This document shows positions 16,644 to 22,792 of a DNA stretch of 28,561 nt, piece after piece (the first letter of the stretch is position 1; the number at the start of each line of letters is the position of its first letter). The DNA comes from an uncultured Eubacteriales bacterium (GTDB lineage: Bacteria; Bacillota; Clostridia; Oscillospirales; Acutalibacteraceae), in assembly GCA_934486455.1 (NCBI GenBank), contig CAKSPR010000024.1, positions 1-28,561 on the forward strand, in the 5' to 3' direction. Both the position numbers and the translations under genes were made by a program. The notes beneath the pieces are model-generated. The model searched no databases, was not told where the DNA came from, and saw only the letters and a list, made by a program, of their open reading frames with translations.

Positions 16644-17530
16644 AAGATAAAATCACCGACATTTCCCCGGCAGTCGGCGCCGACATTCTCTCGGCCGATA
16701 AAACAGGCGTCCCCGCGGCCGACCGTTCTGCTGCCGCCATTCAGGCTCAACCGGCCGACGACTCCGACGGTCTGACGACCGTAAAAGAGCAGCAGCTGGG
16801 CGGCGGGATAACCGTTTTTACAAGCGGTATTCACACCTTCGGCACCGACGCGGTGCTGCTTGCAGCCTTTTCACAGCCGCGAAAAAACACAAGAGCCGCA
16901 GAGCTCGGAATGGGCTGCGGAATAATCTCGCTCATATGGTGCAGAGACGGAAAATGTGCCTCAATAGATGCGGTGGACATTCAAAAAGAGGCCTGCGACC
17001 TCGTTAACGCGGCGGCGGAAAAGCATAACCTTGCCCGCAAGCTAAAGGTTCACAACGCCGATTTAAACGCCCTTGACGGGGTGCTTCCCGCCGGGGCATA
17101 CGACCTTGTTGTCATGAACCCTCCTTATAAGTCGAAAAACGACGGACTTCGCTGTGAAAGGCGTGAAATCGCCGTTGCCCGACACGAAATAATGTGTGAT
17201 ACAAACAGCATTGTCGCCGCCGCGGCAAGGCTTTTAAACACCGGCGGGCGGCTTTGCATGTGCCAGCGGCCGTCGAGGCTTTGCGATTTAATGGTATCTA
17301 TGAGAAGCCGCGGTATCGAGCCAAAACGCCTTCGTATGGTCGAACAGCGTCAGGGTGCTTCTCCCAACCTCTTTCTCATAGAGGGTAAAAAGGGAGCAAA
17401 GAGCGGAATTATCGTCGAAAAGCCCCTCGTCATCGAGGACGAAAAGGGCGATTTTTCCGAGGAAATCAAGCAAATATACGGCAAATATTACGCAATGAAG
17501 GAAGCAAACGCAAGGAAAGGAAGGGTTTAA
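16640..17530 (+). CDS. tRNA1(Val) (adenine(37)-N6)-methyltransferase family protein with N-terminal extension
   Basis: TrmN6/YabB-type enzymes methylate N6 of an adenosine in tRNA. The core starts near residue 48 (VKEQQLGGGITVFTSGIHTFGTDAVLLA). The SAM motif ELGMGCGIISL is at 88-98, and the catalytic NPPY motif of N6-adenine methyltransferases is at 160-163, followed by the basic ERREIAVARHE stretch typical of this family. The first 47 residues are a low-complexity Ala/Asp/Ser-rich extension, with AD or ADR/ADD repeated four times, which relatives normally lack. The start ATG 16640 overlaps the prmA stop (ATGA), supporting the long form; no in-frame ATG exists near residue 48. The stop TAA overlaps rsmI (TAATG). 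Confidence 0.88.
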   Translation: MKDKITDISPAVGADILSADKTGVPAADRSAAAIQAQPADDSDGLTTVKEQQLGGGITVFTSGIHTFGTDAVLLAAFSQPRKNTRAAELGMGCGIISLIWCRDGKCASIDAVDIQKEACDLVNAAAEKHNLARKLKVHNADLNALDGVLPAGAYDLVVMNPPYKSKNDGLRCERREIAVARHEIMCDTNSIVAAAARLLNTGGRLCMCQRPSRLCDLMVSMRSRGIEPKRLRMVEQRQGASPNLFLIEGKKGAKSGIIVEKPLVIEDEKGDFSEEIKQIYGKYYAMKEANARKGRV

Positions 17531-18372
17531 TGGCAGGACGGCTTTTTGTGGTGGGCACCCCCATCGGTAACTTGTCCGATATGTCGGAAAGGGGACTGGA
17601 GACACTGCGCTCGGTGGATTTTATCGCCGCCGAGGACACAAGGGTAACGGTCAAGCTTTTAAACCGATTCGACATTAAAAAACCGCTGCTGAGCTACTAC
17701 GAACACAACAAAAAAGGCCACGGCAGGATAATTGTTGACAAAATATTAAGCGGCAAGGACTGCGCAATAGTCACCGACGCGGGAATGCCCGCCATTTCCG
17801 ACCCCGGTGAGGATCTTGTGCGGGAGTGCCGTAAAGAGGGGATAGAGGTTGTCTCTGTGCCCGGCCCCTCGGCAGTTATAACCGCCCTTGCGGTATCGGG
17901 AATGCCCGGCGGCAGATTTTGCTTTGAAGGCTTTTTAAGTGTTAATAAAAGCAGCCGCGCAAAGCACCTCGAGCAGCTAAAAAACGAAACCCGCACCATG
18001 ATTTTCTACGAAGCCCCGCACAAGCTCCTTTCGACCTTAAAAGATATGCTTTCCGTTTTCGGCGACCGCGAGATTGCCCTGTGCCGAGAGCTTACGAAGC
18101 TTCACGAGCAGATAGAAAATACCACCCTTTCGGCTGCGGAAAAGTATTATTCCGAAAATGTTCCGAAAGGTGAGTTTGTCATTGTCGTTTCGGGCAGGGA
18201 AGAGACCGACGAAAGGCAGGAATATACCCTTTCAGACGCCGTAAAAATGGCAAAGGATTATGTTTCGGACGGCATGTCGGCTTCCTCGGCGGCAAAGACC
18301 GCCGCCGCAGACACCGGACTTAAAAAGCGGGATATATATTCCGCGCTTACCGAAGGAAAAGATGATCCTTAA
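17530..18372 (+). CDS. rsmI: 16S rRNA (cytidine(1402)-2'-O)-methyltransferase
   Basis: RsmI methylates the 2'-OH of C1402 in the decoding centre of 16S rRNA. The 280-residue protein is of normal length and opens with GRLFVVGTPIGNLSDMS, followed by FIAAEDTRVTVKLLNRF, LLSYYEHNK, AIVTDAGMPAISDPGE, VPGPSAVITALAVSGMP and FYEAPHKLLSTLKDM, all diagnostic of the tetrapyrrole-methylase-fold RsmI family. The C-terminal helical tail ends in TGLKKRDIYSALTE. The start ATG 17530 overlaps the TAA of the trmN6-like gene, so three RNA- or ribosome-modifying methyltransferases are translated as a coupled series. Confidence 0.96.
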   Translation: MAGRLFVVGTPIGNLSDMSERGLETLRSVDFIAAEDTRVTVKLLNRFDIKKPLLSYYEHNKKGHGRIIVDKILSGKDCAIVTDAGMPAISDPGEDLVRECRKEGIEVVSVPGPSAVITALAVSGMPGGRFCFEGFLSVNKSSRAKHLEQLKNETRTMIFYEAPHKLLSTLKDMLSVFGDREIALCRELTKLHEQIENTTLSAAEKYYSENVPKGEFVIVVSGREETDERQEYTLSDAVKMAKDYVSDGMSASSAAKTAAADTGLKKRDIYSALTEGKDDP

Positions 18373-18391
18373 TAATCTTTAGGAGAAAAAG

Positions 18392-18697
18392 ATGTTCTTT
18401 AAAAGAAAAAAAGACGACACCGAAAAGGTGCTTAAACGCATAGACGGAAAGCTGATAAAATATGTTTCGTCGAGAGATGAGAATAATGTTGAGGAAATAA
18501 TCGGACGGGGAGGACGGCTGATTGTCACCGATACGCAGGTGGCCGTCAACTGCGACGGCAAAGATGTTTTTGTGTGCGACAGAAACAGCGCCTCGGTCTC
18601 CGAGCTTTTAAGCCTCAACGGAGTGGTCATAACCGGCGAAATCGACGGAAAGCGCAGGTCGGTAACGGCCTATTACACCTACTATAACAAAAAATAA
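18392..18697 (+). CDS. Small protein of unknown function
   Basis: A 101-residue protein I do not recognise. It begins with a basic stretch (MFFKRKKDDTEK) and continues with alternating hydrophobic residues (GGRLIVTDTQVAVNCDGKDVFVC, then VVITGEIDGKRRSVTAYYTYYNKK), which suggests a small beta-rich cytoplasmic domain, perhaps PH-like; this is only a guess. There is no signal peptide or membrane segment. It is very probably real: AGGAG lies six bases before ATG 18392, and it follows rsmI by 19 bases on the same strand with similar codon use. It is likely the last gene of the methyltransferase run. Confidence 0.75.
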   Translation: MFFKRKKDDTEKVLKRIDGKLIKYVSSRDENNVEEIIGRGGRLIVTDTQVAVNCDGKDVFVCDRNSASVSELLSLNGVVITGEIDGKRRSVTAYYTYYNKK

Positions 18698-18709
18698 TGC
18701 TTTATTAAC

Positions 18710-18771
18710 GCCTTTATCAAACGACCTGCTGCGGCCGTTATCACTATAGCATTAAACGGGGTCATAAAGGC
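18710..18771 (+). promoter_or_regulatory. Structured leader upstream of the pyridoxamine kinase gene
   Basis: The 8-bp arms GCCTTTAT (18710-18717) and ATAAAGGC (18764-18771) are perfectly complementary. Inside them GACC (18723-18726) pairs with GGTC (18760-18763) and TGCT (18727-18730) with AGCA (18748-18751). The element ends 23 bases before the kinase start and has no T-tract, so it is not a simple terminator. It may be a regulatory or stabilising RNA structure; no known riboswitch is recognised. Confidence 0.45.
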
Positions 18772-18794
18772 AAAAAGAAGGTGGCAAAATCATC

Positions 18795-19643
18795 ATGGAA
18801 AGACAAAAAAGAGCCCTTGCCGTACACGACATTTCCTGCATCGGAAAATGCTCGCTGACGGCGGCCTTGCCCATAATTTCGGCCGCGGGAGTGGAGACCG
18901 CCGTTATTCCGACCGCTGTGCTTTCCACCCATACCGGCGGATTTGACGGCTTCACATATCGCGATCTTACCGACGATATTTTACCCGTTTCGAAACACTG
19001 GCAGGATTTAGGAATAAAATTCGACGCAATTTACACCGGTTTTTTAGGCTCCATCCGCCAGGTCGACATTATCATCGAGGTTTTAAACACCTTCGGCAAA
19101 AATTGTTTAAAAATCGTCGATCCCGCAATGGCCGACGACGGAAAAATGTATACCACCTTTGACAGCGGCTTTGCCGATGAAATGAAAAAGCTCTGCAAAA
19201 AGGCCGACATTGTCGTTCCCAATGTCACCGAGGCCTGTTTTTTCCTTAAAAGGGAATATCAAAAGCCGCCCTATAAAAAAGAATATATCGAAGGGCTGTT
19301 AAGAGATCTTTGCGGGCTTTTCGGCAACAAGATCGTGCTGACGGGTGTTTGCTTTGACGAAAGTGAGCTCGGCGCCGCCGTAATCGAAACAAAAGACGGC
19401 GGAATAAGCTATCATTTTTCCGAAAAAACTCCGCAAAACTACCCCGGCTCGGGAGATGTTTTTGCAAGCGCTATGACCGCCGCATTAATGAGAGATCTCT
19501 CCCTTAAAAGCAGCGCCGAGATTGCCGTGGAATTTACCGCAAAAGCGGTTCAGGCCACCTTTTTGGCCAAAACCGACCCGCGATACGGCTTAAACTTTGA
19601 GGGGCAAATCCCATGGCTTATAAAGACCCTGGGGCTTTTGTGA
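18795..19643 (+). CDS. Pyridoxamine kinase (PdxY/PdxK-like)
   Basis: A ribokinase-superfamily vitamin B6 kinase that phosphorylates pyridoxal, pyridoxine or pyridoxamine in salvage of PLP. The 282-residue protein opens with ALAVHDISCIGKCSLTAALPI and has the substrate-loop region VLSTHTGGFDGFTYRDLT, AIYTGFLGS, VDPAMADDGKMY, VPNVTEACFFL and the ATP/catalytic motif NYPGSGDVFASAM with the general-base Asp. The start ATG 18795 follows AGAAGG at a rather long spacing of about 13. PLP-dependent enzymes occur in this window (4426 and 13340), but no direct link is shown. The downstream gap carries only a minus-strand mini-gene. Confidence 0.92.
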   Translation: MERQKRALAVHDISCIGKCSLTAALPIISAAGVETAVIPTAVLSTHTGGFDGFTYRDLTDDILPVSKHWQDLGIKFDAIYTGFLGSIRQVDIIIEVLNTFGKNCLKIVDPAMADDGKMYTTFDSGFADEMKKLCKKADIVVPNVTEACFFLKREYQKPPYKKEYIEGLLRDLCGLFGNKIVLTGVCFDESELGAAVIETKDGGISYHFSEKTPQNYPGSGDVFASAMTAALMRDLSLKSSAEIAVEFTAKAVQATFLAKTDPRYGLNFEGQIPWLIKTLGLL

Positions 19644-19680
19644 TTAAACGGCTTTCGGCTGTATTTATTCTTTTATCCTT

Positions 19681-19875
19681 TTACCGTTCTGCATTTTCAC
19701 GATTTGCGTCCCCTCTGTCTTGCAAAAGCTTTGCCCCTCCGACCGATTTTTCCGATTTTTTTAAAAAATATGGACAGCCAAGCCCGTCGGAATTTGTTAT
19801 TATTTCGCAGGCCGACAGGGAACAGTACCCGTTTTTACGGTGCTTGCAGTTAAGATTGCAGGGTATGATCGTCAT
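19681..19875 (-). CDS. Small Cys-rich protein (probable metal-binding, clostridial type)
   Basis: On the minus strand, a 64-residue protein has five Cys in its first 34 residues: CNLNC, then GYCSLSAC, then GCPYF (C6, C10, C18, C23, C34). The spacing and the final C-P/A-YF resemble small Cys-rich proteins common in clostridia that databases sometimes call 'hydroxymyristoyl-ACP dehydratase', a name with no basis in this sequence. A zinc or iron-sulfur site is possible. A GGTGAT ribosome site lies six bases before the ATG. The tail after residue 40 is charged and low in hydrophobic residues. It runs opposite to both flanking genes, and an overlapping plus-strand frame (19613-19975) looks like its shadow. 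The promoter is uncertain. Confidence 0.55.
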   Translation of the reverse strand: MTIIPCNLNCKHRKNGYCSLSACEIITNSDGLGCPYFLKKSEKSVGGAKLLQDRGDANRENAER

Positions 19876-20031
19876 TTTTTATCACCAAAAACATCTTTTC
19901 CGACTGTCATCCCTTTTATTCCTTATTACCGAATATAATCCCATAGCCATATTGCTTAACCGCTGCACACAATAAATCGCCTTTGTATATATGAATTATG
20001 GCTATAAAAACCCGAAAAGGATGAGCGACAG

Positions 20032-20757
20032 ATGAGCGAAGCAGGCCGAAAAATTGCAATAATCGCACCCGAAACAGGACTTGAAGCTTTTTTAAAAAAA
20101 CACGGTGTATCGGAAATTCTTTACACCCAAAAAAACCCGTTTTTACAGCCCTTTTCGGCGTATCATCCCGATATGAACATATCTTTTATCGGACGGGACG
20201 ATGCGGTGCTGCACAGTTCTCAACAAACGGCGGCAAATGTGTTGAAAACTCGTGTGAAAGGGCTGTCGGTGCACATTTCCGATCTGCCGAAATCTCCCGA
20301 ATATCCCTTTGACATTGCTCTTAACACCGTAACCTTTAACAAAAAGCTTTTCGGACATAAAAAGTACATAAGCCCGCAAATTTCTGATTTAGCAATAAGG
20401 AAAGATTATGAAATAATCGACTGCAAACAGGGCTATACCCATTGCTCGATTTTGAAAATTTCCGAGACCGCCGCCGTGACAGGGGACAAGGGGCTGTATG
20501 ATAAACTGAAATCCGGCGGAGTAGACGCATTGCTTGTAAACAACGCTGAAATCAGGCTTAAAGGATATAACTGCGGATTTATCGGCGGCTGCGGTTTTAT
20601 GCTTGAAGAAAATCTGCTGGCATTAAACGGCTCGCTGAAAAAATGCACCTTCGGAAAAGAATTAAAAGACTTTTGCAAAAACCACGGAGCGAAAATAGCA
20701 GAAGCGTCCGACGATCCCTTGACCGACATCGGCGGAGGGTTTATCCTGTCGGTTTAA
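20032..20757 (+). CDS. DUF6873-like (GME-fold) protein of unknown function
   Basis: A 241-residue protein that I associate, with moderate confidence, with the DUF6873 family of clostridial proteins predicted to adopt the amidinotransferase-like (guanidine-modifying enzyme) fold. Supporting features are the C-terminal DPLTDIGGGFILSV, the GFIGGCGFMLEENLLALNG strand-turn block, the internal DCKQGYTHCSILKIS and the AAVTGDKGLYDKL segment. Catalytic residues of the known enzymes cannot be assigned, so no reaction is proposed. There is no signal peptide. The start ATG 20032 is 12 bases after a GGATGAG-like site (20020-20023), which is weak. It stands alone between a minus-strand mini-gene and a repeat-rich AT region. 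Confidence 0.65.
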   Translation: MSEAGRKIAIIAPETGLEAFLKKHGVSEILYTQKNPFLQPFSAYHPDMNISFIGRDDAVLHSSQQTAANVLKTRVKGLSVHISDLPKSPEYPFDIALNTVTFNKKLFGHKKYISPQISDLAIRKDYEIIDCKQGYTHCSILKISETAAVTGDKGLYDKLKSGGVDALLVNNAEIRLKGYNCGFIGGCGFMLEENLLALNGSLKKCTFGKELKDFCKNHGAKIAEASDDPLTDIGGGFILSV

Positions 20758-20766
20758 AACCCCTTG

Positions 20767-20816
20767 TGACAATAAACATTAAATATTAACTATGACAATA
20801 ATCATTAAATATTAAC
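20767..20816 (+). repeat. Two 24-bp direct repeats
   Basis: The 24-mer beginning TGACAATAA and ending ATATTAAC occurs at 20767-20790 and again at 20793-20816, with one mismatch and two bases between (period 26). It lies ten bases after the stop of the DUF6873-like gene. Two copies are too few for a CRISPR; a protein-binding site or a local duplication are possible. Confidence 0.75.
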
Positions 20817-20897
20817 GGGGAACAGGATGCCAACCGCTCAAAAGAGAACACCCCCAAACCCAAGCCCATTAAAAACCCACCTCTGAAAAAACCGAAA

Positions 20898-20929
20898 GAA
20901 TTATACAAAATGAATATTTTGTATAATTC
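20898..20929. repeat. Perfect 14-bp inverted repeat
   Basis: GAATTATACAAAAT (20898-20911) and ATTTTGTATAATTC (20916-20929) are exact reverse complements around GAAT. There is no T-tract after it, so termination is unlikely. The 32-bp dyad resembles an operator for a dimeric regulator or the foot of a DNA cruciform. It sits in the long non-coding region between 20757 and 21293. Confidence 0.75.
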
Positions 20930-20940
20930 AGGGGAGTCGA

Positions 20941-21000
20941 AAAAGCCTCTGTATATCTAATAGTAATTATATCTAATAGTCATTAGCAATATAGGCTTTT
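20941..21000. repeat. Tandem 16-mers enclosed by an 8-bp inverted repeat
   Basis: Two adjacent 16-mers, TATATCTAATAGTAAT (20952-20967) and TATATCTAATAGTCAT (20968-20983), differ at one base. They lie between AAAAGCCT (20941-20948) and AGGCTTTT (20993-21000), which are exact reverse complements. The element is 60 bp long. It could be a folded RNA, a terminator-like stem, or a remnant of a miniature element; I see no target-site duplication. Confidence 0.65.
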
Positions 21001-21134
21001 GCGAGATCGGTGCTTCATTGCACTTTTTTATTGACGCTTTTTTGTCTGCTGCTTATGCATTTTTTCTTTAACAAATTTTATATCATACTTTTTTCTGCAT
21101 TTTTTTAATCTGCTTTTCCCTTATACCTTTTTAT
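21001..21134. other. Non-coding T-tract region upstream of xerC
   Basis: No gene is seen. The plus strand carries about ten runs of four to seven T, their starts mostly 9 to 16 bases apart from 21024 to 21149. Such phased tracts can bend DNA or act as UP elements. A weak terminator-like hairpin, GTGC/GCAC followed by six T (21010-21029), is also present. Confidence 0.4.
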
Positions 21135-21168
21135 TTTACTTTTTTCTCTTTTTGTGATAAAATATAAT
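21135..21168 (+). promoter_or_regulatory. Putative extended -10 promoter for xerC
   Basis: TTTACT (21135-21140) and TAAAAT (21158-21163) are 17 bases apart, with TG at 21155-21156 forming an extended -10. An overlapping perfect TATAAT (21163-21168) is an alternative -10 but has no good -35. Transcription would start near 21170-21175, giving a leader of about 120 nt. Confidence 0.55.
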
Positions 21169-21292
21169 CTACCGGCCGAATAATTCTTCTTTCCCCAAAA
21201 ATGCCCGTTTAACAGGAAAATTTTTTTCGACCCTTACTCTGTTTTAAAAATTTCTATCGTCTCCAAAAGCCCGTTTTGAAAGGTGTGATTTT

Positions 21293-22288
21293 TTGAATCA
21301 AAAGCTTGATTACGAAATGAAGCATACTTCGCCCATAATCCGCGATTATCTTAATTATATGTCGGTCGTCAAAGGAAAATCCAAGCTGACCGTTCAGGAA
21401 TACTACACCGATCTGAGAACCTTTTTCAGATTTTATAAAATGCACAACGGCCTTTGCGACGGCGCGGAATTCGACAAAATTCCCGTTGACGACATCGACA
21501 TTGATCTTATTAAATCTGTAACCCTGTCGGATGTTTACGAGTTCATGAGCTTTTGTATCGACGAACGCCGCAATAACGCCTCCACCAGAGCCCGTAAATC
21601 CTCCTCCCTGCGCACCTTTTTCAAATATTTGAAAAATAAGGCAAATCTAATCGACGAAAATCCGATCGAGCTTTTAGATACCCCCAAAACAAAAAAATCC
21701 CTTCCCAAGTACCTTTCTTTGGAAGAGTCTGTAAACCTGCTGCAATCGGTGGACGGTCCCAACCGTCAGCGCGATTACTGTATTTTGACATTGTTTTTAA
21801 ACTGCGGAATGCGGCTTTCCGAGCTTTGCGGCATTAATTTCAGTGATATTCGGGACGAAAACACCCTTAAAATAACCGGAAAGGGCAACAAAGAACGGAT
21901 AGTTTACCTTAACGAGGCCTGCGTTGAGGCCGTTAAAGCCTATCTTGAGGTGCGTCCTCATGACGGGGTTAAAGAAAAAAACGCCCTGTTTATCAGCCGA
22001 AACGGAAATCGGATTTCAAACAAGACGGTTCAACATATCGTTTATAAAAACCTTGAAAAAGCAGGACTTTCGGGCAGAGGGCTGTCGGTTCATAAGCTGC
22101 GCCACACCGCCGCCACCCTTATGTATCAGCACGGCGGCGTTGACATCAGGGTGCTCAAGGATGTCCTGGGACACGAAAATCTCAACACCACCGAAATATA
22201 TACTCATCTTTCGGGCAAGGAGCTTAAAAATGCTTCCGAGGCCAATCCCCTTCACAATATAAAGCCGCCGAGGAACAACGATGTATGA
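21293..22288 (+). CDS. XerC/XerD-type tyrosine recombinase
   Basis: A 331-residue site-specific tyrosine recombinase, probably the XerC-like enzyme that resolves chromosome dimers at dif. The N-terminal SAM-like core-binding domain spans about residues 12-115 (YLNYMSVVKGKSKLTVQEYYTDLRTFF). The catalytic domain has Arg174 (CGMRLSELCG), the Lys of GKGNKERIV, His267-x-x-Arg270 (HKLRHTAATLM), His294 (LGHENLNTT) and the nucleophile Tyr303 (EIYTH). It starts at TTG 21293, seven bases after AAGGTG; the ATG at codon 9 lacks a ribosome site. No phage gene, relaxase or attachment site is nearby, and the sequence has the chromosomal Xer form rather than that of an integrase with an AP2-like arm-binding domain. 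No dif-like site was recognised here. Confidence 0.9.
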   Translation: MNQKLDYEMKHTSPIIRDYLNYMSVVKGKSKLTVQEYYTDLRTFFRFYKMHNGLCDGAEFDKIPVDDIDIDLIKSVTLSDVYEFMSFCIDERRNNASTRARKSSSLRTFFKYLKNKANLIDENPIELLDTPKTKKSLPKYLSLEESVNLLQSVDGPNRQRDYCILTLFLNCGMRLSELCGINFSDIRDENTLKITGKGNKERIVYLNEACVEAVKAYLEVRPHDGVKEKNALFISRNGNRISNKTVQHIVYKNLEKAGLSGRGLSVHKLRHTAATLMYQHGGVDIRVLKDVLGHENLNTTEIYTHLSGKELKNASEANPLHNIKPPRNNDV

Positions 22289-22385
22289 CTGCGCAAGGTG
22301 TTCCGTAGGGTGTGTTTTATATGCAAAGACGCCCGGCCGAAAATTGCCCGTTTGCCGACCTGATTTAAGAAAAACAGGACTTTAA
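22281..22385 (+). CDS. Possible 34-residue Cys-rich mini-gene overlapping the end of xerC
   Basis: An ATG at 22281 overlaps the last codons of xerC in another frame and is preceded by AGGA at a spacing of six (22271-22274). The frame encodes 34 residues beginning MYDCARCSVGC, with a fourth Cys near residue 25 (C-x2-C-x3-C-x13-C), and stops at 22383-22385. The spacing suggests a small zinc-ribbon-like peptide coupled to xerC. Against it, its last five codons lie in the 5' arm of the terminator and it is very short. I do not recognise a family. Confidence 0.3.
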   Translation: MYDCARCSVGCVLYAKTPGRKLPVCRPDLRKTGL

Positions 22386-22421
22386 GCACCTCTTTATTAA
22401 AGCGCTTTAAGCCCTGTTTTT
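22370..22421. terminator. Bidirectional terminator between xerC and the minus-strand gene
   Basis: AAAAACAGG (22370-22378) pairs with CCTGTTTTT (22413-22421), and inside them TTTAAGC (22381-22387) pairs with GCTTTAA (22404-22410). The A-rich 5' flank and T-rich 3' flank let it end transcription from both sides, as expected between convergent genes. Confidence 0.85.
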
Positions 22422-22689
22422 ATTTTGCTTCCTTATCCTCAAGCACCTTGTCGCCGTAAAGGTTAAAGCGGAACAAAAAGCTGTCGTCCTCGGGGTTTGT
22501 GCAAACGATCTCGGCCTCGTCGATCTTACCGCCTTCGATTATCTCGGTCAGTCCGATGAGCTGACAAAGCTTGCTTTTGAGGTTGAGCTTATCCCCTTCC
22601 GATGTTACGAGAAAAACATCGCCCTTGCAAAGGTCGATTGCCTGAAGGAATTTTTTGAAGTCTATTTTGTGCAAACTTACAGCACCCAT
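22420..22689 (-). CDS. Small conserved clostridial protein of unknown function
   Basis: An 89-residue protein on the minus strand, opening MGAVSLHKIDFKKFLQAIDLCKGDVFLVTSEGDKL (quoted here in part only: MGAVSLHKIDFKKFL, then KGDVFLVTSEGDKLNLKSK). The second block and FLFRFNLYG are, as I recall, shared by short clostridial proteins that some databases mislabel 'polya polymerase'; the sequence shows no nucleotidyltransferase motif. It is soluble and mixed alpha/beta, with no signal peptide. It starts at 22689 behind an excellent AGGAGGTGA ribosome site and has its own promoter at 22715-22743, so it should be well expressed. It diverges from the Trp-transport unit. Confidence 0.75.
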   Translation of the reverse strand: MGAVSLHKIDFKKFLQAIDLCKGDVFLVTSEGDKLNLKSKLCQLIGLTEIIEGGKIDEAEIVCTNPEDDSFLFRFNLYGDKVLEDKEAK

Positions 22690-22714
22690 ATTTTCACCTC
22701 CTTTTTATGACTTT

Positions 22715-22743
22715 AATTTATCATATTATATTCCTTATGTCAA
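22715..22743 (-). promoter_or_regulatory. Promoter of the 89-residue minus-strand gene
   Basis: Read on the minus strand, TTGACA (22743-22738) and TAAATT (22720-22715) are 17 bases apart, and TG lies one base upstream of the -10, giving an extended -10. Transcription begins near 22708, just before the AGGAGGTGA site. Confidence 0.75.
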
Positions 22744-22792
22744 TATGATGATAATAAAAATAACGCGAATTTAATTTTTTTTGAAAAACCTC

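Noticed and set aside
16124..16834. Minus-strand frame of 236 codons over prmA and trmN6
   Set aside because: Antisense shadow of two well-supported genes; low-complexity Ser/Arg-rich product.
19613..19975. Plus-strand 120-codon frame after the B6 kinase
   Set aside because: Overlaps the kinase end, lacks a ribosome site, is unlike any family, and faces the better-supported minus-strand Cys-rich gene.
20827..20886. 19-codon Pro-rich frame (MPTAQKRTPPNPSPL...) in the repeat region
   Set aside because: GGGG at six bases upstream is suggestive, but the composition is that of random C-rich DNA and no promoter is seen; kept only as a remark on the dyad.
20767..21000. CRISPR or insertion-sequence remnant
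   Set aside because: Only two copies of each repeat, no spacers of regular length, no cas genes, no transposase fragment and no target duplication seen.
21293..22288. Integrase of a mobile element
   Set aside because: The protein has the chromosomal XerC/XerD form and no phage, relaxase, excisionase or attachment-site context is present.
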